Shown here: piece by piece, positions 20,386 to 30,490 of the stretch | Position numbering within the stretch: the stretch's first letter is position 1 | Layout of the letters: each line of letters starts with the position of its first letter | Source of the DNA: Rhodovastum sp963804495 | GTDB lineage: Bacteria; Pseudomonadota; Alphaproteobacteria; Acetobacterales; Acetobacteraceae | Direction: 5' to 3' | Length of the DNA stretch: 64,000 nt | Assembly (NCBI GenBank): GCA_963804495.1 | Contig: CAWDQN010000014.1 | Span: 62,001-126,000 of the forward strand | Notes under the pieces: model-generated | The model's database searches: none | Told to the model about the DNA's origin: nothing | Seen by the model: only the letters and a program-made list of their open reading frames with translations | Position numbers and translations under genes: made by a program

Positions 20386-21019
20386 GGATCAACTCCTGGT
20401 GAGGGTGCTGCGATGGGCGGCCCTGAGGCGAGATGAGGAGACCTTATGACATGGAATTGGGGGACGCGATTGCGAGGGCAGCAACGAGTAACCGGCGCGC
20501 CGTCACGTGTCCGGACCTGGTGCGGCGCGTGGCGTGGTGGCGAATACAGGTCCGTTCCCCAGCCCGTCCGGCTGTCTTGCGGCGAACTCCCGTAGCCGTC
20601 GCAGCATAGGCGACGCCCAAAAATTCCTGCTTCAGGGAGGGATTCCGGGTGGAGCGTCCGGATCATGTTGGCCGATGCCAATTTGTCCGAGATTCCCGGC
20701 TGGGCAACGTCGCGCTCATGGTTGGCAGGCCGTCGTCGTGCTGGCCGTCGAGGAATATTGGCGATTGAAAACAATTAAATCGGCGCAGCGGTCGGAACGG
20801 ATCGGTCCCGGTCCGCCGACATAGGCAGGTGGAATGGTCATTGCGGCGGGGAGAACTCAATTGGGCGGCATCGTCGCAGCGCGCCTCCGGCGCGACGGCC
20901 GGGAGACCCTTGGAGCCATTATTTCAGCGGCGGGGTCGGCGGGGCCACTGCCGCCGGGCCTTCCTTCACCCCCGCCCACCGCCGGTCTATGCTGTTACGA
21001 TGCAGCGGAGTCGCACCCC
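20386..21019. other. Intergenic region of 634 bp
   Basis: No supported gene was seen. It holds the upstream regions of the divergent yghU and parA-like genes. The right part (about 20935-20980) is GC-rich with short inverted GGCGGGG/CCCCGCC-type stretches but lacks the clear two-hairpin structure seen elsewhere. Confidence 0.4.
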
Positions 21020-21649
21020 ATGGCGGTGGTGATCACGGTCGCCCAGCAAAAGGGTGGCGCCGGCAAAACGACCCTGGCCGCGAACCTCGCTGTCGCGCTG
21101 GCCGAGACGAAACAGGTGGCCCTGCTGGACATCGACCCGCAGCGCAGCCTGACCCACTGGCACGCCCTGCGCATCGGCCGAGCGAGCAAACCGGTGGAAA
21201 TCGGCTTCTCCGACGTGTCGGGCTGGCGGCTGGGCAACGAGCTGGACCGCATCCGCCGCCGGTATGACGTGCTGATCATCGACAGCCCGCCGCATATCGA
21301 AACCGAGGCCCGCGTGGCGGTGCGCGGCGCTGACCTGGTGCTGGTGCCGGTGCAGCCGAGCCCGCCCGATCTGTGGGCGGCCGAGGGCACGCTGAAGCTG
21401 GCCGCCGACGAGAAACGCAAGGTGCGGTTGGTGTTGAACCGCGTTCCCGCCAGCGGCAAGTTGCGCACCGGTGTCGAGGCTGACATCGTCCAACGCGGCT
21501 ATCCGGTGCTGGTCGCCACGCTGGGCAACCGCACCGACTTCGCCGGCGCCTTCGCCCAGGAACTCGGAGTCATTGAAACCGCGCCACGCTCCACCGCCAC
21601 GCAGGAACTGCGCGCCCTACTGGCGGAAATCGAGGCGGTGTTGCGATAG
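21020..21649 (+). CDS. ParA/MinD family ATPase (orphan)
   Basis: The 209-residue ATPase has the deviant Walker A KGGAGKTT (residues ~11-18), switch I DIDPQRS and the Walker B-like LIIDSPPH. The ATG at 21020 is preferred over upstream in-frame starts because VVITVAQQKGGAGKTT is the normal N-terminus of the family. No ParB gene is near. Orphan ParAs of this short type position cell-surface or cytoskeletal complexes, and a bactofilin gene follows on the opposite strand, so a spatial-organisation role is possible. Confidence 0.9.
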   Translation: MAVVITVAQQKGGAGKTTLAANLAVALAETKQVALLDIDPQRSLTHWHALRIGRASKPVEIGFSDVSGWRLGNELDRIRRRYDVLIIDSPPHIETEARVAVRGADLVLVPVQPSPPDLWAAEGTLKLAADEKRKVRLVLNRVPASGKLRTGVEADIVQRGYPVLVATLGNRTDFAGAFAQELGVIETAPRSTATQELRALLAEIEAVLR

Positions 21650-21723
21650 ATCCGGCGGCCTGTTGCGCATCCGGTCGGCCAGCGGCACGAACGCCCAGAA
21701 ATATCCGGGCGCCCTGCGGCAGG

Positions 21724-22432
21724 TTAGGGTGAGTCGAGTGAGACCGGGGTGGAGATCGACGGGCCGGGGCCGGACGGACCGGAACTGGACGGGGGGGCGG
21801 GGCGAGCGGATTCGGTGATCATCTCGATGCTGCCCGCGATCTGGCCACCATCTTCGACCTGCAGGCGGCGGTAGCGGGCTTTACCGAGCAGCTTGCCGGT
21901 GGAGCGCACGATCAGATTGCCACGCGCCGTCAGTGTGCCGTCGATGGTGCCGGCAACCTCAGCGTCCTCCACCTCGACCCCGCCCTTGAAGGTGCCGCCC
22001 GGCGAGACCGACAGCTCGGTGGCATGGATCATGTCGGACTCGACGGTGCCCTCGACCACCAGCCGCTCGGCGTCCTGCACCGAGCCCTGAACGGAAATGC
22101 CGCGGCCAACCACCAGAGTACCGGCGTTCGACGGCTTCGCGGCCAGGCGGGCGCACCGGCCCCGCCGCTGGACGCGGGCCCGACTGGGCGGGCCCGACCG
22201 GGGCGGAAGCGGGCGGCGTGGAAAAGGGCGGACGGCTCATGGATGGGGCCTCTTTCGGGGGGGCAGGACGGAAGGGGGGCACGCCAAGACCGGAATCGGC
22301 CGGGCGGGTCGCAGTACCCGCGTCGCCGTAGGCGGCAACTCCGGCCGACACAGCCTCGTCCTCGCCGCCGAACGGGGCATTCAGGGACGGTTCGCTGGCC
22401 GGCAACTCTTCGGGTTTGCGGCGCTTGAACAC
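21724..22432 (-). pseudogene. Bactofilin gene with apparent frameshift
   Basis: The C-terminal part (from NAGTLVVGRGISVQG onward, ~130 residues) is a bactofilin beta-helix domain with the repeating pattern VEGTVESDMIHATEL...VEVEDAEVAGTIDG, a cytoskeletal polymer near the membrane. The N-terminal linker, starting at a GTG (22432) behind CGGAG and rich in Pro/Ala, lies in another frame. The switch is near 22145, in a GC-rich stretch. The full span of 709 nt is one base more than a multiple of three. One extra base explains it, real or from assembly. If the downstream frame is used alone, translation could begin at the GTG at 22113. Confidence 0.8.
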
Positions 22433-22547
22433 GGAGGCTCCGTTTCATTCGTTGGTAACGCGGCCGCGAGCCCTAACACACGCATGCACGAACGAACAAC
22501 AGGGCGGGCGCAAGAGAATTGATCGGGCAACGATTACGCGTCCGGTA

Positions 22548-23264
22548 TCACCAGCCCCGGGAGCGACGGGACGGCTCGGGCGCGTGCAGCACATGCACCA
22601 TCGCCGCCGCGCCCAGCACCGGCGCCAGCAGGTTCAGCACCGGCACGACCGAGAGCGCCGCCATCCAGCCGCCTTGCACCAGCACCGAGTCCATTCGGTG
22701 GCGGCACAGCAGGCGCGCCTCGCGCCGCCCCATACGCCGCATCGCCACCGCCACGAACAGGCCGCGTCCAACCGCCCAGGCGGCGACCAGCCATCCCAGT
22801 AGCAAGCCGATGCCCGGCAGCAGCAACGACAGCAGCAAGGCCAGAAGTTGCAGGCCAAGCACCTTCAGGCCGAGCGCCAGCCCGTCCCAGAGCTGCTGGC
22901 TGAGCGGCGCCGGCGCGGCGGGAGGGACGGCCGGATACCAGCGCCGCTCCACCACGTCCGCCACCCGGTCGATATATAAAGTGGCAATGACGCAGGCCAA
23001 CGGCAGGAACAGCACCAGCGCCAGCAGTGCCGCGCCGACCGGCCCGGCGGCATAGCCGAACCAGCCCAGCCAGGTGGCGTCGATCCAGTGCGGGGCGGCA
23101 GGGTCCGGCCCGAAATCCAGCACCGCCTCGTGGGCCCCGCCGGACAGCAGCTCGGCCAGCAGGATGAAAACCAGCACCGTCCAGCCCACGCTGCGCAGCA
23201 CCACGCCGAGAAACACAGGGTCGTCGAGTTGGGACAGGGCACGGGTCAGGGGGGTCAGCAGCAT
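22548..23264 (-). CDS. EI24-domain membrane protein
   Basis: The 238-residue membrane protein starts at an ATG preceded by AGGAG. It begins MLLTPLTRALSQLDDPVFL and has four to five hydrophobic segments and a late MDSVLVQGGWMAALSVVPVL motif typical of the EI24/CysZ-like family. CysZ itself supports sulfate uptake; for this alphaproteobacterial group no function is established. It is divergent from the PfkB kinase gene with an 88-bp shared upstream region. Confidence 0.85.
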   Translation of the reverse strand: MLLTPLTRALSQLDDPVFLGVVLRSVGWTVLVFILLAELLSGGAHEAVLDFGPDPAAPHWIDATWLGWFGYAAGPVGAALLALVLFLPLACVIATLYIDRVADVVERRWYPAVPPAAPAPLSQQLWDGLALGLKVLGLQLLALLLSLLLPGIGLLLGWLVAAWAVGRGLFVAVAMRRMGRREARLLCRHRMDSVLVQGGWMAALSVVPVLNLLAPVLGAAAMVHVLHAPEPSRRSRGW

Positions 23265-23352
23265 GTCGGCTCCTGGTCGGCTGGCTGCCCGGCGCGGTTG
23301 CCTGGGCATGACCGGGGTGATAGGCGGGCGGCATTTGCAGGAGATGCAGCAC

Positions 23353-24369
23353 ATGACCGCCGTCGTCGGAAAGCCCCGCGCCGACATAGCTTCGTTCGAT
23401 GTCCTGGGCATTGGCAATGCGATCGTTGACGTGGTGGCGCCCGTACACGAGGCATTCCTCAGCCGCCACGACATGCGCAAAGGCAGCATGGCGCTGATCG
23501 ACGCCGCGACGGCCGAGCGACTGTACGCCGATCTGCCGGCCGGGCAGGAGAGCAGCGGCGGCTCGGTCGCCAACACTTGCGCGGTGGCGGCGGCGCTGAG
23601 CGCTCGGGTGGCTTTCCTCGGCCGGGTGGCCGACGACCAGCTCGGCGGCGTGTTCCGTCACGACATCGCCGCCGCCGGGGTGCATTTTCCGACCCCGCCG
23701 CTGGTGGGTGGCGCTCCCACGGCGCGCTGTCTGATCGCGGTGACGCCGGACGGGCAGCGCACCATGAACACCTATCTCGGCGCCTGCGTGGCATTCGGCC
23801 CGGACGAGGTGGACGAGGCGCTGGTCGGCACGGCGGCGGTGACCTACCTGGAGGGTTACCTGTTCGACCCGCCGGCGGCGCAGGCGGCGTTTCTGCGCGC
23901 GGCGGCGGCGGCGCACGCGGCCGGGCGGGACGTGGCGCTGTCCCTGTCGGACGCGTTTTGCGTCGACCGCCACCGCGCGGCGTTCCGCGCGCTGGTGGCC
24001 GGGCACGTGGACATCCTGTTCGCCAACGAGGCGGAGATTTGCGCGCTGTACGAGCGAAACACCTTCGAGGCGGCGGCGGCGCATGCGCGCCAGGACGTGG
24101 CGCTGGCAGCGCTGACCCGCAGCGAGGCGGGCAGTCTGATCTTCCGCGGCGCGGAGACCGTGGAGGTGCCGGCGGTGCCGACGCAGGTGGTCGATACCAC
24201 CGGCGCGGGCGACGCCTATGCCGCCGGGTTCCTGGCCGCCTACACCGCCGGACGGTCGCTGTCCGCCTGCGGCCGGCTGGGCAGCATCGCTGCGGCCGAG
24301 GTGATTTCCCATCTTGGCGCCCGGCCGCTGCGCGATTTGAGCGGGGAACTGGCGGCTCTGGGCGATTGA
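23353..24369 (+). CDS. PfkB-family sugar/nucleoside kinase, adenosine kinase-like
   Basis: The 338-residue ribokinase-fold enzyme was started at the second of two close ATGs (23353) because AGGAG lies 9 nt upstream. It shows GIGNAIVDVV near the start, GGSVANTC, and the PfkB signature DTTGAGDAYAAGFLAAY with the catalytic Asp near residue 280. This type phosphorylates adenosine or a related nucleoside or sugar; the substrate is not fixed by sequence alone. Confidence 0.9.
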   Translation: MTAVVGKPRADIASFDVLGIGNAIVDVVAPVHEAFLSRHDMRKGSMALIDAATAERLYADLPAGQESSGGSVANTCAVAAALSARVAFLGRVADDQLGGVFRHDIAAAGVHFPTPPLVGGAPTARCLIAVTPDGQRTMNTYLGACVAFGPDEVDEALVGTAAVTYLEGYLFDPPAAQAAFLRAAAAAHAAGRDVALSLSDAFCVDRHRAAFRALVAGHVDILFANEAEICALYERNTFEAAAAHARQDVALAALTRSEAGSLIFRGAETVEVPAVPTQVVDTTGAGDAYAAGFLAAYTAGRSLSACGRLGSIAAAEVISHLGARPLRDLSGELAALGD

Positions 24370-24547
24370 CCCGGCCTGCCGGCCGCGCCGGCCGACGGCC
24401 CGGCCGGCGCCGGCAAGGCTCACGCAGCCTTGCACTCGACCGCCGGCCCTTCCCGCCTATATCGCCGGTGTTCCGCGGCGGCGGCGCAGTCTGCTGGCAG
24501 GTGCGGCCGCCGCAGGTGGTTCAAACAAAAATAAGGGAGAACGCCAG

Positions 24548-25141
24548 ATGCAAAAGAAACTTCTTGCCTCGGCCGCCCTGCTGGGACTGGTCGCCGGCGG
24601 TGCCTCGGCCCAGGTGCCGCCGGCCGCCGCACCCGCCGGCACGCCTGCGGGTGCGGCAGCCACAATACCGGCGCCGCCGGTGGCCACGGAGCCCGTTTCT
24701 GTTCCCCATGCGGCTGCCCGACGTGCCGCCGCCCATTATCCCGCCGCCATGGCACCGCATGGCGGGATCTGGCGGACCGGCGCCGAGCCGTACTCTCCCA
24801 CCGCCAGCAATATCAACCAGGCCGACACAAGGTCAGACATCGCGCCGCGCCTGCCCGCCCCAACCGTGGGCGAAAACGCCAGCCCCGAGCAATTCCTGCT
24901 CGCCGCCCAGGAGGCGTTGCATATGCGCCACAGCGGCCTCGCCCAGGAGGCGCTGGAGCGCGCCGAGACCCGCCTGCTCGACCGCGCGACCGTTCCGTCC
25001 GCCGCTGGCCAGCCCGATGGGGCCCCGCGCATCGCCATGATTACCCAGGCGCGCCAGGCGCTGGGCAACGGTGACATGGTCACGGCGGAGCGGCTGGTGG
25101 CGCAGGCGCTGGCGGCGGGCGGGACCCGGATGGGATCGTGA
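24548..25141 (+). CDS. Secreted hypothetical protein, Ala/Pro-rich
   Basis: The 197-residue protein has a good ribosome site (GGGAGAACGCCAG) and a signal peptide cleaved after GASAQ (residues 1-22). A Pro/Ala-rich stretch follows (~23-75). The C-terminal ~90 residues contain two helical repeats of the type FLLAAQEALHMRHSGLAQEALERAETR and ARQALGNGDMVTAERLVAQAL, which resemble TPR/SEL1-like helices. No family is assigned. It ends before a strong terminator. Confidence 0.8.
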   Translation: MQKKLLASAALLGLVAGGASAQVPPAAAPAGTPAGAAATIPAPPVATEPVSVPHAAARRAAAHYPAAMAPHGGIWRTGAEPYSPTASNINQADTRSDIAPRLPAPTVGENASPEQFLLAAQEALHMRHSGLAQEALERAETRLLDRATVPSAAGQPDGAPRIAMITQARQALGNGDMVTAERLVAQALAAGGTRMGS

Positions 25142-25235
25142 CAGCAGGGGCATGCCGGCCACGCGACCCGCCTGCCCGATCAGGAAGAGTCGAAATCGCG
25201 ACGCGGATAGACTATATGCTTCTCTCAAGTTGAGC

Positions 25236-25271
25236 GGGCCGCTCCAGGACAACCCTGGAGCGGCCCTTTGT
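25236..25271 (+). terminator. Rho-independent terminator
   Basis: GGGCCGCTCCAGG (25236-25248) pairs perfectly with CCTGGAGCGGCCC (25254-25266) around ACAAC and is followed by TTTGTT. It terminates transcription from the secreted hypothetical gene before typA. Confidence 0.85.
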
Positions 25272-25332
25272 TGCGCCCCCCGCTCGTGCTTACGGCACAT
25301 GCTTCCCGACCCACTGGCCCCGAAGGCGTCCC

Positions 25333-27144
<1,812 letters not shown>

Positions 27145-27165
<21 letters not shown>

Positions 27166-27397
27166 GTAAGAAAGGCCAGGGATCTGCCCAGGACCCGCCA
27201 GGGGGTAGTGCCCCCCTGGACCCCGCACCTTCAGACAGTCGTTAAACGAGGGGGTTAGACGGTGAACCGGTTCACCGTCTAACCCCCTCGTTTAACGACT
27301 GTCTAAAAAAGTAATGGGTTCCAAGGGCCTCTCGGCCCTTGGCGGGGTCCAGGGGCAGAGCCCTGGCCTTTCTTACTTACGCTGCCGCCTCCGCCTC
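27145..27397. repeat. Large composite inverted repeat between convergent typA and ABC exporter
   Basis: Outer arms of 37 nt (27145-27181 and 27361-27397) are identical in inverted orientation and include the last codons of both genes. Inside are GC hairpins: CCAGGGGG/CCCCCTGG on the left (27198-27219), and on the right CCAAGGGCC/GGCCCTTGG (27321-27342) followed by a CCAGGG/CCCTGG pair (27349-27366). At the centre is a 72-bp perfect palindrome. It is probably a bidirectional terminator built from a dispersed repeat. Confidence 0.9.
27233..27304. repeat. 72-bp perfect palindrome
   Basis: Two 36-nt arms meet at AACC|GGTT (27268/27269) without a loop. The arm starts AGACAGTCGTTAAACGAG and its exact reverse complement ends the element, followed by TAAAAAA. 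Such a sequence would form a cruciform or a very stable RNA stem, and can terminate both convergent genes. Confidence 0.95.
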
Positions 27398-29218
27398 TAC
27401 CTGCTGCTCGCCCTGCAGGGCCCACATCCGCGCATAAGTCCCGCCCAGCGCCAGCAGCTCCAAGTGCGTGCCCCGCTCCACGATCCGCCCGTCCACCAGC
27501 ACAAGAATCTGGTCGACGTCCACCACGGTGGACAGCCGGTGGGCGATGCTGAGCGTGGTGCGGTGGCGCGCCACCGTGCGCAGGGCGCCCTGGATGTCCT
27601 GTTCGGTGCGGGAATCCAGCGCGCTGGTGGCCTCATCGAGGATCAGGATGCGCGGGTCTTTCAGGATGGTGCGCGCGATCGCCACCCGCTGCTTTTCGCC
27701 GCCCGAGAGTTTCAGCCCGCGCTCGCCCACCCTTGTGTCGTAACCATCGGGCAGGCGCAGAACAAAGTCATGCACCTGCGCGAGCTTCGCCGCCTGTTCG
27801 ATGTCGGCCTGGCTGGCGCCCGGGCGGCCATAGGCGATGTTGTAGCGGATGGTATCGTTGAACAGCACGGTGTCTTGCGGAACCACGCCCATGCAGGCCC
27901 GCAGGCTGGCCTGGGTGAGGTCGCGGATGTCGTGCCCATCGACCAGCACACGCCCGCCGGTCACGTCGTAGAAGCGGAACAGCAGCCGGCTGATCGTGGA
28001 TTTACCCGCACCGGTCGGCCCGACGATGGCCACCGACCCGCCGGGAGGCACACGGAACGACACGCCGCGCAAGATGGTCCGGTCCGGCCGGTAGCCGAAC
28101 TGCACGTCCTCGAACACCACCTCGCCGGCGGGGGCGATCAGCGGCCGCGCGCCCGGCAGGTCGTCCACCTCGGCGTTCACCCGCATCAGGCGGAACATCT
28201 GTTCCATGTCCACCAGACCCTGCTTGATCTCACGGTAGACGAACCCCAGCATGTTCAGAGGCACGTAAAGCTGCATCAGGTAGGTGTTGACCAGGACGAA
28301 GCGGCCGACCGTGAGCGTGCCGGCGGCCACCTCGTTGGCCGCCATCAGCATGATCAGTGCCAGCGCGATGGAGATGATGGTGGCCTGGCCGAGGTTGAGG
28401 AGGTTCAGCGTCACCTGGCTGCGCACGGCGGCGGTTTCGTAGCGCGCCAGGGCCGAGTCGAAGCGGGCGGCCTCGTGGCCCTCATTGCCGAAATACTTCA
28501 CCGTTTCGTAGTTCAGCAGACTGTCGATCGCCTTGGATTTCGCGTCGCTGTCGTTCTCGTTCATCGTGCGGCGGATGCGCACCCGCCAGCCGGTGACGAT
28601 GAAGGTGAACGCCAGGTAGCCGGCGACCGCGACCAGGGTGAGGGTCGCGTATCGCCAGTCGAACAGGTTCCACAGAATGGCGGATACCAGCGCCACTTCC
28701 ACCAGGGTGGGCACCACGTTGAACACCGCCAACCTCAGCACCGCCTCGATGCCGCCGGTGCCGCGGTCGATGGCGCGCGAGAGACCGCCGGTCTGCCGGT
28801 CGAGGTGAAAGCGCAGCGACAGGCGATGCAGATGGCGGAAGGTTTGCAGCGCGACGCGGCGCACGGTGCGCTGCTGGACGGCGGCAAAAATGGCGTCGCG
28901 CAATTCGCCGAAGCCAGAGGCGGCGATGCGTAGCAGACCATAGCCGACGATCAGCGCCATCGGCACCGCCAGCACGCCGCCCATTTGCGGCGCCAGCGCA
29001 TCGACGGCGCGGCTGTAGACCAGCGGCACCAGCACGGTTGCACCCTTGGCGGCGAGCAGGAAGGCGAAGGCCACCGTCACCCGCACCCGCGCGCCGGGGC
29101 TGTCCTTCGGCCAGAGATAGGGCAGCAGGGAGCGGATGGTTTCCAGCGTCGAGCGCTCGGGGACGCGGGTGCCGGCGAAATCCGGCATGGCCGGCTGGGC
29201 CGAAAGACTTCTTCTCAT
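27377..29218 (-). CDS. ABC exporter, Atm1/HMT1 type (half-transporter)
   Basis: The 613-residue fusion of a six-helix membrane domain and an ATPase resembles the Atm1/ABCB7/HMT1 group, which exports glutathione-bound sulfur species or metals. The N-terminal phrase RSLLPYLWPKDSP and KSKAIDSLLNYETVKYF are typical. The ATPase has Walker A GPTGAGKST, signature LSGGEKQRVAIART and Walker B ILILDEATSALD. The C-terminus VEAEAAA is nearly the same as in TypA. The substrate is inferred from family only. Confidence 0.93.
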   Translation of the reverse strand: MRRSLSAQPAMPDFAGTRVPERSTLETIRSLLPYLWPKDSPGARVRVTVAFAFLLAAKGATVLVPLVYSRAVDALAPQMGGVLAVPMALIVGYGLLRIAASGFGELRDAIFAAVQQRTVRRVALQTFRHLHRLSLRFHLDRQTGGLSRAIDRGTGGIEAVLRLAVFNVVPTLVEVALVSAILWNLFDWRYATLTLVAVAGYLAFTFIVTGWRVRIRRTMNENDSDAKSKAIDSLLNYETVKYFGNEGHEAARFDSALARYETAAVRSQVTLNLLNLGQATIISIALALIMLMAANEVAAGTLTVGRFVLVNTYLMQLYVPLNMLGFVYREIKQGLVDMEQMFRLMRVNAEVDDLPGARPLIAPAGEVVFEDVQFGYRPDRTILRGVSFRVPPGGSVAIVGPTGAGKSTISRLLFRFYDVTGGRVLVDGHDIRDLTQASLRACMGVVPQDTVLFNDTIRYNIAYGRPGASQADIEQAAKLAQVHDFVLRLPDGYDTRVGERGLKLSGGEKQRVAIARTILKDPRILILDEATSALDSRTEQDIQGALRTVARHRTTLSIAHRLSTVVDVDQILVLVDGRIVERGTHLELLALGGTYARMWALQGEQQVEAEAAA

Positions 29219-29286
29219 ATCGTGGCATGTGGCACGCGGCCCCCCGGTTTGAAAGCCCGCGGTGGCGGCGGGCGGGGGTTTCGGCT

Positions 29287-30081
29287 ATGCGGCGGCGCAT
29301 GGACACGCGCCTCGCCCGGCATTTCGACGCCTGCAACAATGCAACCCTGCCCGGCGATCGCATCGCCTTCGCCGTCGGTGCCTCCCAGGTTGGCTGGGTG
29401 CGCCCGGAGCTGGCGCGGGCGCTGGGCGGTTTTCCCACCATAACGGTGGCGCCGCGAAGGGTGACGCTAGCGGCCGATGCCGCCGGCGAGTTGCATGCGA
29501 TCGGGCGCGCGTTGGCGGAGCAAGGCTTCTGCCGCTGGCGCGGCGAGGCGTTCGACGTGCGCGCGGGCGGCGACGAGCCGGCGCTGGCGACCCTGGACCG
29601 CGGCGCCCTGCCGGTGTTCGGCGTGCTGGGCTGCGGGGTGCATGTGAACGGGCTGGTGCGGCGGGCGGACGGGCTGCATCTGTGGGTGGCCCGCCGCGCC
29701 GCCGACCGGGCGCTCGACCCCGGCAAGCTCGACCATCTGGTGGCCGGCGGTATCCCGTCCGGGATGACGCCGCGCGAGACGGTGGTCAAGGAAGCCGCCG
29801 AGGAAGCCGGCGTGCCGGCGGCGCTGGCGGCGACCGCGGTGGAAACCGGGCTGGTCAGCTACAACATGGAACGGCCGGAAGGGTTGCGGCGCGACTGGCT
29901 GGTTTGTTACGACCTGTTTCTTCCCGAGGATTTCTTGCCGCATGCCGCTGACGGGGAAGTCCAGAGCTTTGAACTCTGGCCGGTGGGGCAGGTGCTGGAG
30001 CGGGTGAGGGACAGTGACGATTTTAAGTTCAATGTGAATTTGGTGCTGATCGATTTGTTCCGGCGGCTGGGGATCGCATAA
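29287..30081 (+). CDS. Nudix hydrolase with DUF4743 domain
   Basis: The protein has 264 residues from the ATG at 29287 (an alternative ATG is 12 nt later). The N-terminal ~110 residues are the DUF4743 type found with Tnr3-like Nudix proteins. The Nudix box GGIPSGMTPRETVVKEAAEE lies near residues 155-177. The first Glu of the classical GX5E pattern is Met here, as expected for this subgroup, whose yeast relative acts on oxidised thiamine diphosphates. It is divergent from the ABC exporter, 68 bp apart. Confidence 0.88.
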   Translation: MRRRMDTRLARHFDACNNATLPGDRIAFAVGASQVGWVRPELARALGGFPTITVAPRRVTLAADAAGELHAIGRALAEQGFCRWRGEAFDVRAGGDEPALATLDRGALPVFGVLGCGVHVNGLVRRADGLHLWVARRAADRALDPGKLDHLVAGGIPSGMTPRETVVKEAAEEAGVPAALAATAVETGLVSYNMERPEGLRRDWLVCYDLFLPEDFLPHAADGEVQSFELWPVGQVLERVRDSDDFKFNVNLVLIDLFRRLGIA

Positions 30082-30490
30082 AACAGGCGGTGCCAGCGCT
30101 CCGAACCGTCCGGCAGAGGGGTCGCAACGCCGCAGCGGGTTTACGGGACTCCCGCAGAGAACCTAAGCCGCGCCCAATCTGGCTGCGTGATCTGGATCTG
30201 CACGAAGCCTTACCGGACCGCTCGCCAACCCTCCTGCGCCCAACACGATGATTGCGGCGACGGTTTTCTCGCCTGCCGGTTCATCCGCCTTGGTGCGTGC
30301 AACGCCGAGAGATGGCGGCCGATCTGCGTGCTTGCGGCCGCACAACAATGCTGCATGCCATCTGCTGCATGCCATCCGCACGCATCGAGCCGACGCCGGC
30401 GAATGTCGACAGGCTTCACGACAAGTAACTTGCCCGTCCGCCCGGGAGCTTCCAAGCGCACGCAAGCCTGATCGACAGGTTCGTCGGTGA
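30082..30490. other. Gap of about 410 bp without a recognised gene
   Basis: Several short frames overlap on both strands, none with a convincing start or motif. A small direct repeat (TGCTGCATGCCATC twice, about 30350-30380) is the only structure noticed. Confidence 0.4.

Noticed and set aside
27314..28933. 539-codon plus-strand frame opposite the ABC exporter
   Set aside because: Antisense to a clear ABC transporter; the His/Gln/Gly-rich product has no domain.
30163..30490. Several ~80-100 codon frames in the gap before the DUF4139 gene
   Set aside because: They overlap each other on both strands with no ribosome site or domain.
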